64,000 bases of DNA. Source: Mayamaea pseudoterrestris. Lineage: Eukaryota > Bacillariophyta > Bacillariophyceae > Sellaphorales > Sellaphoraceae. Where the stretch lies: the NCBI GenBank assembly GCA_027923505.1, contig BROI01000007.1:992001-1056000 (forward strand). The letters run 5' to 3'. The notes under the pieces were generated by a model. It worked only from the letters and a program-made list of their open reading frames with translations. It was not told the origin of the DNA and ran no database searches. Of the stretch, positions 38,622 through 50,600 are shown in pieces (position 1 is the first letter of the stretch; every line of letters begins with the position of its first letter). Position numbers and translations under genes: made by a program.

Positions 38622-38801
38622 ACATTATATGGCAATTATAAGAAAGTACGTGATTATATGTTTTGCGCTGGCTTTTACAATACTACTTGCCATTAGTTAG
38701 CTCCATTCCCATCTGCAAATCGCAACGGTACTGATACGACACGATCATGCTTCGCGCTCGAACGCCATTCGTTTTTCTTCCATTTTCCTTCCAACTTGAC
38801 C

Positions 38802-41246
38802 ATGGCGAAACTCAAGAAGCAGCAGCGGCCAAGGGTGTCATCCGAACCTCCCAAACGAAAACATCAGCTCGAACAAGAAGTCATTGATATTCTCAATCAG
38901 CGAATTGCAGATGAATCACCTGCGCGAGGCTATGCTCCGCCACTTTCGCAAACCATGGCCTTTCGGGCCTTGCCCATTTCCGAAACAACCTTGCGTGGAC
39001 TGGAAAGCGCCAAGACTCCCTTCACCATCATGACGGCCATTCAAAACTCTTGCATACCGCATGCGCTTGCTGGACGAGATATCATGGGGGCTGCGAAGAC
39101 TGGAAGGTGAGTTGTCTCGGGTGATGACTCTGCCACGGAAACAAATGCAACTTGCGTATTGGGTCGAGTGCGTAGAGACATTGCTAGCTAACATTTCAGA
39201 GCGCTGACAAATCTTACTCAATATTTTCGCAGCGGCAAGACTTTGGCCTTTGTTGTTCCTGCGTTGGAGTCCTTGTATCGCCACAGAATTTCACCAGCGG
39301 ATGGAACGGCCGCAATACTAATGTCGCCGACGCGTGAGCTTGCCGTCCAAATTTTCCATGTACTCCGAACAATTGGCAAGTATCATTCATTCACAGTTGG
39401 CTTGCTGATTGGCGGAAAGAAGGACTTTTACGAGGAGCAGGATCGACTAGCTACCACGAACATTGTCATTGCCACTCCAGGACGACTGCTTCAGCACTTT
39501 GAACAAACGCCCCACTTTGACTGCACCGAGCTCAAAGTACTTGTGCTGGACGAATGCGACAGAATTCTAGACATGGGCTTTCGGCAGCAGCTAGTTCGTA
39601 TCCTTGACTATTTGCCAAAGGAGCGGCAGACTCTTTTGTTTTCGGCCACGCAGACGCGCGACGTGTCTCACCTGGCAACCCTGTCGCTGGTGCAACCCGA
39701 ATATTTGGGAGTCCACGACAAGGAAAAGTCGGTGACACCAGAGTCTTTGGAGCAGTCCTACATTGTCCTTCCGCTGGAGCACAAGTTGAACGCTGTCTAC
39801 TCCTTTATCAAGTCGCACTTGAGGCACAAGACGATTATATTTTTGGCATCGTGCGCGCAGGTCCGACATGCCTACGAGTTCTTTTGTTTACTGCGGCCCG
39901 GTTTGCCAATCATGGCGTTGCACGGCAAGCTGAGTCAAGAAAAGCGCACGCACATTTACTTTGACTATTTGAATCGCCCAAAGGCTGTACTGTTTGCGAC
40001 GGATATTGCTGCTCGTGGATTGGATTTTCCAAACGTCGATTGGGTCGTTCAGGTGGATGCGCCGGAGGATCGCGACATGTACATTCATCGCGTGGGGCGC
40101 ACGGCTCGCTACAGATCCGGCGGCAAGTCACTCTTGTTGCTGACGCCGTCGGAAGAGAAGAATGGATTCTTGAACATGATCCAGGGCGACAACAACAAGA
40201 AAACAGTTAAGATTCCGTTGAAAAAGTTGAGCGTCAACCCCGACAAGGCCGTCGTTGTTACGCAGCGTGCAGCGTCCTTGGTTGCATCCAATTTAAGCTT
40301 GAATTTACAAGCCAAAAAGGCATATAAGAGCTACGTTCGGTCCATTGCATTGATGCCTCGCAAGGATATATTTAAGGTGGATGATCTCACAGTCGATGAA
40401 TACGCCAAGTCGTTGGGCTTGGCGTCGACCCCCAATCTACGATTTCTCAAAGCTCAGCAACTAGACCGAGACTCGGCACGAGAAAAAAAGAATGTCAATT
40501 ATAAGCTGCAACGACTAAAGGAGCAGATTCGGGTGGAGAAGCTGACGAGGAAGCTTCAAAAGATGGGCAAGTCTGACGATGAAATCAAACTGGCGTTGGC
40601 TGCTGCCGAGATCAAGGATGCTGCGCCAGATCGCGACAATGTCGTCAAGGATCAGTCTGGTACCGCGAAAGGCGGCGACGACAGCGACAGTAGTGATGAC
40701 GATGACGTTTTGGTCCCCAAGTCTGAGCAGACTTGGCAGGCGGATTTGGACGACAGCGTGCCGTTGGTGGCGGCAACGGAGAGTAGTCGACACCCAAAGA
40801 AGATTCGAATTGAAGGATCAAATCTGAACAATTCACGAATTGTATTTGACGATGACGGCGAGGCGGCTGACTTGATTCTCGACCAGGCGGCAGTAGAAGG
40901 CCAGATTGGCGACGATAAGCAAAACTTGGCGAATGCAACGGAACACTATGCGCAAAAGGTACGGGAACGCTTGAAGAACAATGCTGAAATGGATCAAAAT
41001 GAAGAACAAGAACGCGTCAATCAAAAGCACAAGAAACGTCGTCTTTTGGAAAAGATGGAGCGACAGGAATCACAAGGACCGGAGGCAACACTGGGTGCAG
41101 CGGATGATGAGTCTTCCGCCAGCTCTCAATCTGCTGCAAGTAGTGATAGTAGTAGCGCAAGCGATTCTGGGGACGAAGACTCGGGTGATGACGGTGTCGA
41201 TCTTCGGACGCAGGAGGAGCTGGCGCTTAGCTTAATTCGCGGATAA
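38802..41246 (+). CDS. DDX10: DEAD-box RNA helicase DDX10/Dbp4 (ribosome biogenesis)
   Basis: Two exons (38802-39106 and 39233-41246; 126-nt intron inside the Walker A codon run, AG|C) give 772 residues. Motifs in order: FRALPISETTLRGLESAKTP and MTAIQNSCIPHALAGRDIMG (Q-motif region), AKTGSGKT (motif I, about 98-105), SPTRELAVQI (Ia), IATPGRLLQH (Ib), VLDECDRILDMGF (II, DECD rather than DEAD), LFSATQT (III), ARGLDFPNVDWVVQ (V) and HRVGRTAR (VI). The C-terminal third is coiled-coil and charged with acidic blocks (SDSSDDDD), as in Dbp4. Dbp4 releases U14/snR41 snoRNPs from pre-rRNA in 18S maturation. The start is ATG 38802 in a CCATGG context. Confidence 0.92.
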
Positions 41247-41548
41247 GCGCAACTTAAGTAAAACTTATAAATGGAAGTAGTGTCCTGTAGATCTACGGTA
41301 ATTAGTTGCTGGTAGCCAATGCTGAATTGCTTGCATAACTTACAGATTGCCACTGAAGGCATGATTGCGAGCTAAAACCGTGACCGAAAACGACGCGGCT
41401 GGCGTGCTTCGCGGTACTCGAACGGAAATTCGTTTCGTCGAGCACATTCTTTCGCGACGCGACTGAACAAGGATCACAAAGCTTGGAGGTGCTTTCGATC
41501 AAAACCTTTGCTCAAAATACTCTTACGGCTATTTGAACTCATTCAAAA
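41247..41548. other. spacer upstream of the LRR gene
   Basis: About 302 bp between two plus-strand genes, containing the helicase 3' flank and the LRR gene promoter. Nothing else recognised. Confidence 0.5.
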
Positions 41549-43438
41549 ATGATTTCTGCATCGAGTATCATGTCTGGGGACAGGCGAAGCATCACCGTCG
41601 ACTCCGACATGGAGGAAGCAAGCGATGGAGACGTCAAGAATGACAGTCGAGGTGGTCAGGAGAAACCTTCCACTGCAGCACCGGCTGGGTTGAATAAGAG
41701 CCAATCCAAGGGGAAGCCAAACCAAGGCAATACGAAGAAACAGGAGCAGCAGCAAGGTGCGAAAGAGAACTATCCAGTCTATCAGCCATCACCAATCCTT
41801 TCCAAGCCGAGCTTTGAAGCAGCAGCCATGCCGAACGAAGAAGCAGCGGATTCACCGACGACAAGCAAGAGAAAGAGTCACAAGTGTCTCTGGCTGGCAT
41901 TACTCTGCATTATCTTGATCGTAATAGCTGTTCCGATTGCTGTCGTTTTGACCAGGAACTCTCGCGATAATGGTAACGCTACTAGCTCGAGTCAGAGCGC
42001 CGACTCGTCCAAAGGCGGAACCGAAACAACGGACAATACCTCAGGTGGAGGAACGACTTCTAGCAATGGTGATGGTGAGTCAAGCAGTGGTGCTACCAGT
42101 AGTCCGACGTCTGCGCCGTTGAAAGACTCGCCCATGCTTCGTGTCATTCAGTCCGTCACATCGGCAGAACTCTTGGCGGACTCCACCACGCCTCAAGCCA
42201 AGGCTGCGCAGTGGCTCGTGGATAACGAAGGCACTTATGACTACCAAGGAAGTGACTCGAATCGCTTGCAGCGATACGCCTTGAGCGTCTTGGGGTTCGC
42301 TCTATTTCCAGTCGGCGTTGACGTTCCGCTCTTTGGAGATGCAGCCGACAGTGAATGCGAGTGGCGCGGCGTTTACTGTGGCACGGTCAGCAATGCTACT
42401 TTGAATGGCACAAACTACTGGACAATGATTGCCAACGAAACAAACAGCAGTTCTGGTGTCATTACGGAGCTCGTTTGGGCGCAGCAAGAGTTGAGTGGCA
42501 GCATTCCAACTGAAATTGCGTTGCTGAGTTCGCTCGAGTACCTTGATTTTGGAGAGAATGCATTGACTGGCACAATCCCAGAGGAGATCTTTAGCCTTTC
42601 CAGTTTGCAGCGCTTGTTTCTTCAAAACAATCAACTGCAAGGCACTCTTTCAGAAAGTTTTTCGCAACTCGGACGCTTGGTGACCTTTTACGGCGGCAAT
42701 AATCTTTTTACAGGTGCCATTCCACAGGGCTTGGGATCCGCGGCTACAGGAACTGCCTACGTCAGGCCGCTGCGTAAGTGAAACTGATATGGTTACCTGG
42801 CGTTTGAGCAATTTTCTGACTCTAACATCATTCGCCCTTTATACAGGCTATTTGAGTCTCCACAGGAACCAGCTCGTAGGAACAATTCCTATCAACATGA
42901 ATCTACGCGAATTGTACTATATGGACCTGAGCTTCAACAATTTGACCGGTGGTATCCCCCTAGATTGGATGGAGGGCCGAGACACTGTGTCAACCTTACA
43001 TCAGTTGTATCTTGACCATAATAAACTGTCTGGGTCGCTTCCGACAAGCTTGGCAAGCCTTGGAAACGGTCGAGTGGAACAACTGTTTCTATCGGACAAT
43101 CAGTTCTATGGAACATTTCCGGCAAATTACCAGGATGCAGACTTTTTGCAACAGCTTGAAATGTAAGTGCACTCTTTGGCTAATCTCAAGGGTTCAACAG
43201 GCTCGTGTCACTCACGATTTGCTTTTATAGTCAGCGCAACCTTTTCACAGCCATTGATCCGAATCTGTGCTATCAGCTCGTCTTTGAAGGAGGTGAAGGT
43301 GAGTTTGATGCATATCGATCTATCTTGAGAATAACGATGATCGACTCACGCGCCTCATTACTTTGTACAGTGGTCAATTTTAAAGCGGACTGCGCGGTGT
43401 GCACTTGCACTTATGAGTGTGACCAGTGCGTCGTTTAA
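41549..43438 (+). CDS. single-pass membrane protein with extracellular leucine-rich repeats
   Basis: Four exons (41549-42773, 42847-43162, 43231-43298, 43371-43438) give 558 residues, with introns of 73, 68 and 72 nt. Cytoplasmic residues 1-110 are hydrophilic. The membrane helix is at 113-134 (CLWLALLCIILIVIAVPIAV). A Ser/Thr-rich extracellular stalk follows (140-195), then the block TPQAKAAQWLVDNEGTYDYQ ... LQRYALSVLGF ... SECEWRGVYC that precedes LRRs in diatom proteins. About six plant-type LRRs (SGSIPTEIALLSSLEYLDF) follow. The last exons give CAVCTCTYECDQC, a Cys-rich end. There is no kinase domain, so it would need a partner to signal. Diatom genomes have large families of such proteins of unknown ligand. 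Confidence 0.86.
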
Positions 43439-43635
43439 AAGAATACAATGAGTTGCATGGTACAGTAGGCAATTATCCGAAAAATGGATATCTGACAAAG
43501 AGTAGCTGCGCAAGCGCCTCGTCACAATCGGCATGTATAACAATGAGATTGCTGACTATATATGTTCACTTTGACTGATAATGTAAAGCAATGCGGTACA
43601 GTACCGCTTATCCGCTCATATGAACTCGCTGCACG

Positions 43636-45053
43636 TTATAACAGTATGTCAGCAAGATGTGTTAAAGAGGGGACAATCAAGCCATTCAAATCCTTCTCAG
43701 TCGACACTTGTCCAAAGACAAATAAGTCGTTTCGCACTAACGTATCGGCTGGCAAGTGAGACATTGGAGCAGACTTAAAAACCAGTGAACCTTCATCCTC
43801 ACTCAATGGAAGGCCAATACGTACTCCAAATGCTAGGCTGGCGCTTTCTGTATCATCGTTCTTCGCAAGCGAGGCGCATTTCGTATCATGCCATAAAGCT
43901 TCGGATGAGCCGCCATTCATCGCATCCATGCTCTTGTTGTCACGCGTAAATTGCAGCAACCGCACAAGATCCTGCCCCGATACACCTTCCGCCTTGGCAA
44001 AGCTCACATTGTAAACGTTCAGTGCCATGTATTGCATGTACGACAAGGAGCTTGCCATGAGGCAGCGAGCCAGAGAGCCAAAACAAGAGTCAAGCTGTCG
44101 TAGCTGACGGAGCGCTGCGTGCCAATGGCCCAAGTGTACATTGGCCGTCAGCTGCAGCGCCCATTGAAATAACGGATACTTGGAATGTTGCGTTAATGTC
44201 GCATGCTTTCGATGTATTGTATAAATAGATTGTAAACCAGATGGGTGGTCGTCGCCAAGAAAGTTCCCAGGTTGGTGTTGCTGATGTTGGAGAAACCCAT
44301 TCAAAGCGACAAGTGTCGAAAAGGCAAGCATTTCATCGTCCCACATGCAATTAGTACTCTCAGCGTCGTCTTGAGAATTCCAATAACTAGACAAGGCAGT
44401 CTCCAACGCATCACGCCCATACTTGTGTTGATATTCCAAAGTATCGGCCATGAGGTAAAGAATGAGCACTTGGCAACGTGCCATGCGATGCTGCAAACGT
44501 TTGGATCCAGTGCGGGACACGACCAGATCAACTTGAACAGCTCTCTGGGCATATTAAAAAACATTTGGACCCATGAGTGTCTGTAATCTTTTAATCAATA
44601 AAATTCATTATTCATTCATTACTTTCTTACCAAACGATCCTCGACAAAATTTGCCGTGTCCAGCAGACTCTGCCTCTCATGGTTTGGCGTCGACCTTCTA
44701 TCTACGAGCAATTGCATTAGATGAGTGACCGTCAACTCCAGTTGCGTCAAGCTTCGAATAGGAAACGCTCGCTTCGTTCCAGCCGCCGACCGCCGATACT
44801 TTTGCACCGCCAAGGCTGGATCAATGATTCGTTTCTGCATTGGCACAGTCGGATCGACACACTCGAATATTGAAACCTCCTTGTTGGCTTGACGCTCCTG
44901 GCACTCCTGCAGTGAGCACATGCTATATGGAGACGTTGACATGATTGAAATGCGTTGCTGAAGAGTTTTGTGAGGTTGGATGTGGCTCGCGTCGCCTTCA
45001 TCGGATCGCCAATCGATTGGCTGCCCGCTGCGACGGAAAATGCGCGCCAGCAT
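43636..45053 (-). CDS. SAC3/GANP/THP3-family protein (SAC3D1-like)
   Basis: Two exons on the minus strand (44631-45053 and 43636-44544; 86-nt intron, phase 0, joining NFVEDRL to RAVQVDLV) give 443 residues. The family core is clear: MCSLQECQERQ, DPALAVQKYRRSAAG, RSLTQLELTVTHLMQLLVDR, FVEDRLRAVQVDLVVSR and a long helical part with ARCQVLILYLMADTLEYQHK. SAC3-type proteins scaffold TREX-2 mRNA export or, in the short SAC3D1/SHD1 branch, act at the centrosome. At 443 residues without the long extensions it fits the short branch. Start uncertain: ATG 45053 is used here; ATG 44942 (MSTSPYSMCSLQ) would give 406 residues. Confidence 0.78.
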
Positions 45054-45574
45054 ATCGGCTCGCACGATCGGTTCATGACGGGTCTGGCTCGTGCTACCAT
45101 CGCATTGCTGACGCGCGCAAACGTGGCTGGCGCGAGTAACAGCGCTAAGTAGGTTTACGACTCTAGCTAAATAAATCGACAATGCCGATGAATCTTCCTA
45201 AGTAACTCAATTTTCCTTCAACATCCGGGTTAATCCGCCATTGTATCCGTCCCGATTGCCGGCGATGCAAACGCACGCGAAACGCCGTCCTGGCCGCGAG
45301 CAGGCATTACGTTGCATCGAGCTTGCGGTGTGCACCGGCCTGGCCAGCTTTTCGTATACATTGCTTGCTCGCGCTTGCTGAAGTAATTTGTGATATACAG
45401 CACATCCTATATTTGCGATTACCAGTAGTAGACCAAGACTACTACTGCAGCAGCGCACCGACTCGCGCTCGCACCAAGCCACCGAACTCTCACACTGTCA
45501 GCCTCTCACACGAGCGCCGGTATTCTCACCCGAGCGAGACGGCCATCATTTTTTTGAATTCCCTCCAATCAATC
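45054..45574. promoter_or_regulatory. divergent region between the SAC3-like gene and the 44-residue-repeat protein
   Basis: About 521 bp. Both flanking frames are open into this region without an ATG, so 5' UTRs or an upstream exon are possible. No motif identified with confidence. Confidence 0.4.
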
Positions 45575-47296
45575 ATGTCTCGCAATGACGACGACGAGCC
45601 AGTCCAAGACTTGGACGAAACGGGCAAGCTCAACGAACAGGATGACGAGGAGGAGGATGTCGGTGGAGTAGCCGAGCAAGGCTCGGTGGTGAGCTCTCCA
45701 TCCAAGAGTGTGGATCGCATGCAGCAGCAGCCGCCAGGAGCAGCGCCCCGACAGCAGCAGCAGTCTCATCCTTCTCATCATCCTCCCCCGCATGGTTACT
45801 ACCATCCGCATCACCAACCAATGTATGGAGGTCCGCCGCCGCATGGCAGTGAGGGAGGTTACGCTCCTCCTCGAGGCGGAGGCAGTGGCTACGATGGACC
45901 ACCACCTCATGCGGCTGGTCCTCATCCTCCGCCGCCCTATGGCTACTATCCATCCTCTCCCTACATGCCGCCGCCGCCGCACTACGGACATCACATGTAC
46001 GGACCGCCGCCTCCGTACCAGCAGCACCCCATGTATCACGGAGGACCGCCGCCATCATACTACAATCCCTATCCGCCACCACCAAACGCGGGCGGTGAGC
46101 ATCATGCGCATGATCCTTATGCAGCAGCGCACCATCATCACTATCAGCATATGCCGGGGGATCGTAGTAAGGTTGTAGCGCGTCCCAGTCCACCGGACCA
46201 TGACGCTCACGTGCGCCACGGAGACGACAATTACGAAAACAATGACATGGACGACGAAGATGACGACGACGACGACGACGAAGATAACCATCACACATCC
46301 GCCCGCCTCAAAACGTACATTAAGCCAAAGGGCGGAGGCGGCGGCAACACGCAGGAAACCTTGGACCGCCGCTCGCGCAAGAACCAGCAGTCCCGGGCGC
46401 GGGCCGCCAAGCTGCGGATTCGCGTACTGGAGATTGAGCGCAAACCGGAGGAGGACCGCACCGAGGAGGAAATGCAAATATGGGAGCAGTACGAGCAGCG
46501 GCGGCAGCGGAAGAACAATCGATCGAGGGAGCGGGCGCTGGAAAAGAAGGAGGAGATTGATCGGATACTGGCCAAGCCGGATAAGAAGCGCACCAAGATT
46601 GAGAAGCAGTTTTTGGAAACGGCGTTGGCGGCAAAGAAGAGAAAGAATGAAGGTGATCGACTGCGGCGACAGCGACTCAAGGAACTGGGATTGTCCACCA
46701 AGGGAACGGGGATTCGTCCGGGTATTTCGGCGCGGGGACCGCTGCCGACGCAGTATCAGCATTTACTGGGAGCGCCACCGACGCCGGCTGGTCCGCCGGG
46801 GCATCATCACGTTGTTTCGCACCATGGACATCCCGCCTATCATCATCATGCGCACCATGCGCCTCCGCACCATTATCCAGGCTACATGCCGCCGCCACCG
46901 CAGCCTGGTCAAATGCCACCGCATCCGTATGGAGGCGATATTCCAATGTCGCCACTCCCGCAGCATCATCACCATCATCATCAAGGACCGCCACCACATG
47001 CCGCCGCCATGCCATCACCCTACACTTCCAACAATGCGCCGCCAAACTACCACAGTCCGCAGCGACGTGATGGCGGCGGCAATCCGGCCTACCTGCCGCC
47101 GCGCAACTACAACGACGACGCGCGCGTCGAGGAGCGGCACCATGCGGATGGATCCACCACCATTTCCGTGCAGCCAGTAACGAACGACGGAGACGATGAG
47201 GAGCAACAAGAAAAGGGAGAAAATGATGTTGATGAAGTAAATGTGGAAGCTGTGCATGAGGAAGAGAATGTGGTCCTGCAGGAAGAGACAGTCTAA
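45575..47296 (+). CDS. His/Pro-rich protein with three bZIP-like basic repeats of exactly 44 residues
   Basis: A single exon of 573 residues from ATG 45575. Residues 1-45 are acidic. Residues 50-225 and 410-525 are dominated by Pro, His, Gly and Tyr (PHGYYHPHHQPMYGG-like), a disordered, prion-like composition. An acidic run lies at about 228-240. The centre (264-373) has three tandem units in which R-K-N recurs at 268-270, 312-314 and 356-358, 44 residues apart. Units 1 and 2 also share SRxRA, KP and RT at the same offsets. R-K-N-x-x-S-R-x-R is close to the bZIP basic region, but there is no long leucine zipper after any unit. This could be an RNA- or DNA-binding or condensate-forming protein. 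I do not recognise the family. Confidence 0.8.
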   Translation: MSRNDDDEPVQDLDETGKLNEQDDEEEDVGGVAEQGSVVSSPSKSVDRMQQQPPGAAPRQQQQSHPSHHPPPHGYYHPHHQPMYGGPPPHGSEGGYAPPRGGGSGYDGPPPHAAGPHPPPPYGYYPSSPYMPPPPHYGHHMYGPPPPYQQHPMYHGGPPPSYYNPYPPPPNAGGEHHAHDPYAAAHHHHYQHMPGDRSKVVARPSPPDHDAHVRHGDDNYENNDMDDEDDDDDDDEDNHHTSARLKTYIKPKGGGGGNTQETLDRRSRKNQQSRARAAKLRIRVLEIERKPEEDRTEEEMQIWEQYEQRRQRKNNRSRERALEKKEEIDRILAKPDKKRTKIEKQFLETALAAKKRKNEGDRLRRQRLKELGLSTKGTGIRPGISARGPLPTQYQHLLGAPPTPAGPPGHHHVVSHHGHPAYHHHAHHAPPHHYPGYMPPPPQPGQMPPHPYGGDIPMSPLPQHHHHHHQGPPPHAAAMPSPYTSNNAPPNYHSPQRRDGGGNPAYLPPRNYNDDARVEERHHADGSTTISVQPVTNDGDDEEQQEKGENDVDEVNVEAVHEEENVVLQEETV

Positions 47297-47668
47297 TTGA
47301 ACATGGGGAATATATTATGGTCGTTGCTGTATTTTGACAAAGTGTGAACGAGTGTCTGTTGGTCAAGAGTTGCGCCCGTGCACTTTTTCTATACAGTTGG
47401 CGACATTAAATGTTTATGGAGAGTATCTATACGTAATATTTGCGCTTACTTAATCATCTTGCTATTTGGTTTGTTTTAATACGTGTAGGAACTGTCGTTC
47501 TTGCGCTCCATAGGCAAACTTTATTATTAAAGGGCTCAGCGAACGAAAGCATTGAATGGAATATATTAACGTGCAATGTAACATCAGCGCAGAAAGAGAT
47601 CCCAGCTGAGCGCGACCACTGTACAACTGGTAGAACAGAATTAACCAACGAAGAAGATCGATTACCAT
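47297..47668. other. convergent 3' spacer
   Basis: About 372 bp between two convergent genes. No gene or repeat recognised. Confidence 0.5.
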
Positions 47669-50600
47669 TTACGCAGGCAAACATTTCTCTGACGTCAAAA
47701 AGCAACATCCTAGAATCTTTTGGCAGCGCGATGGTTCATCCACTGCCGCGTCTCGCAACATTTCCAGCGCGTCGTAAACGAGAGGATGGAGCGGAAGCCG
47801 ACAAGCTTCCTCGGCCAATGTTTGCAATTCCGATCGCTTCTCATCGAAGCAAAACATGACCGCTCCTGATACGAGCAAAAGACTATGAAGTTGCGGCATG
47901 ACCCTGCGATCCGAACTGACATCAAATATTTCACTCGCAGCATGACGACAACCTAAAAGCTTCAGGATGGATAAACATCGGCGCAACAGTCGCTGTGCCA
48001 ACTCTTGTTCCTCCTGTGTTACAGCAAAGTTTTCCGCCAGCAGCTTGCGGAGCATTAGTTGAATGGGCAAAGCCATCTCAATGTAGTCATTAGGCACCTC
48101 CTCCTCAAAAATCTTGCGATCAGAGTTACTGTTGAGTAGACTACCTGGTGACGTAGTGCCAACAATCTTAAACTCATCGATAAACTCTGTCATCGCTGGC
48201 TCTAAAGTATCAGTGTACGCTAACGTAATCGCCAGGACACTTTCAAAGGAAGTACAAACATCAAGTTCTGATCGCAAAATATAATCAGATGTAGGTTCAA
48301 GTTTCATCAGCTGCAGCGCCGGCTTGTTTAGAAGAGACAAGGCGGCAGCCTGTCGTACATCAGCGTCATTATCCTGCAAAAGCATCATAGCTGGAATAGT
48401 AAAAGCTCGTCGTACTGACAACGTCGTCTCAGAGAACGCGGCAGTTTCGTTCAATAGCTTACTCCCTGACAATGCCACAGCTGCAGAGTGTCGAAGCCTC
48501 CACGGCTTGTAAGGGTCGCTGAGGCGGCTCACGAGGTTTTTAAAGACATTCAACGCTTCCGCAGGTTGTGCTTTCCAGCGGATCACAAAGGACATGAGCT
48601 CGGCTGCATTTCCGTCAATGGCCGTAAAGTCTTGCTGTCCTTGCTCGTCCCCCATGCCAGCGCTTACCCCAATCATTCGTAAAGCTAATTGCCATAACTC
48701 GCTCGGCTCATTGGACTCCGAAAACGCGGCATTATCATGACGTACTCGCGCATTCAGGCATTCAATCAGACAGCGAGATAAGCGACGAACGTTGGGATTG
48801 TGTGATCTAGCGTCAAGCTCCCCGGCAAGCGTCGTGAAAAGAATCGACTGCAGCACATCAAAGCGCTCGTTATATTCTGTATCAGCAGCAAGCCATCCGT
48901 CGACACCTTCATAAATTGATTTTTTTAATGTTTTGATGGCAGCAACTCGAACATCGAACGATGGCGAGGAGAGAAGCGTTAACAACCTTGCTTCTAGGAT
49001 TCGGTCGACTGTATCAATCGTCCAAAACAAAGAAAGGAGATTCGCGCATATTCCGGCGCCGACGATAGAACCGAGCTCTGCGGCGCCAATGTCGTTACTA
49101 CACTCTTTTTCGAGCCACTCAATCGTAGCTATGCCATAATGCTGGTATTCGTTGCCAGCATTTGTTATTTGAAGTATCCTGAATGCACTTGACATTACCA
49201 GAGCAGGTGCACAAGGGCGCCCTCCGACAATCCGTAACCCCTTCTCAATTATTAGGTCCAGCATTAGATATGTTCCAAACGATTCTCTTAACTCGTGCTG
49301 AGTCTGAAGTAGTTCGAAAATCAAGCAAAAAGTGCCATGAATTTGGTTGAAACATACATTGGGCGAAATTAGCACTGTTCGGCACCACTGCAACAAGGCT
49401 AATGGGGAGGCGACGGATGCTTGCTCACCGCAAGAGAGATTCGCTAGCGCGCGTGCAGCTCCTTTCCGCATGGTGATGTGCTTATGCCTGGTTGATTCGA
49501 GCAATGGATATATAAGGTTTTCAGTTTGTATCGTTGCGTCAGTGCCAGACATTCGTGTTGGTTGCACTCGTGAAAGAAACACCATGAGAGGGAACACAGG
49601 AGGCATGCTACTCCAATTATTACGAGCCAAGCTCACGTCATGAGAATGAATAAAAACGGATCGAAAGAAGTCGGACAGCATCGGGTAAGCTTTGTACAAA
49701 TCGGCTATATTAGCAGCTCTGCTGCTCTGAGCTCATAAACATAATTTTTTTTGTGAGGAAGGTGTAGTAGTGCTTTCATCATTGCGCCATACGTCAAGCT
49801 TACCGTATTGTCGACACTGGCCGCATTTTTATCCGGATCGACAGCCCGCAGCATTGCTGCAGAAAACACCATCGTCGCAGAGTTGCGAGTGGCCCAGTCC
49901 GGATCCATGTACCCTAATACTGAAGAGACCAATGCCTTGCCAGCAATAGGCACCGAGACGCTTGACAAGGGACTATCGAGAAGAATCATCCGTACGATGT
50001 TTAAGGAGTGAATTCTTCTCAGGATGCCGCCTTGTGTAGTCAGAGAATCGCCCTCGGTTTGCATATCAATAACATCGTGAGGTAAGTGAAGGCAGTCTAG
50101 AAGCTGTGTCATTTTGGTAGGTGAAGGCAGGGACATGCTCAGCAATCTGTTTAAAACCGTTTCACACAGGGGAACCGAGTTATGTCTGGAGGATACCTCG
50201 GACCGCATCAACGAAAGAAACCCCAATGCGTACCCCGTACTTCGACGGAGTGTCGAATTCCGTGATTTGCTCGTGTCGGATATTTCATGCAACAGATTTA
50301 TCATCCATTTGCGTGGCAGCTTTTTCAACTCCTCGTCGTCCGAAGCTAGGCATGAGACCGCGAGTTGCTGAAGGGCTTTGTGAGCCGCATATGCAGCTCC
50401 TGTGTGTTTCACAGAAACTTGCGTCTCCAATAACAAAATTCCTGCGTCGTCGACGGAAGATACAGCTGCTCGAGCAGTAGTCGAGCACAAGCAATAAACA
50501 AAAGCTTCGCAAGCATCTTTGATGAGTAAACATGATCCGACGACAAGCCTTTGTGAAGCCATTTGATTACTTCGTTCGGCTAAGGTGACTCGTTTCAAAG

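Noticed and set aside
43636-45182. longer N-terminus of the SAC3-like protein from 45182
   Set aside because: The codon there is TTG. The first in-frame ATG is 45053.
46200-47180. 326-codon plus-strand frame and long minus-strand frames across the 44-residue-repeat gene
   Set aside because: These are shadows of a GC- and repeat-rich coding region. Only the frame from 45575 has ordered repeats and an acidic start.
49700-49804. apparent frameshift splitting the THADA gene into two genes
   Set aside because: A 77-nt GT-AG intron (49727-49803), phase 0 on both sides, joins the halves and restores the family's conserved segment, so no frameshift or second gene is needed.
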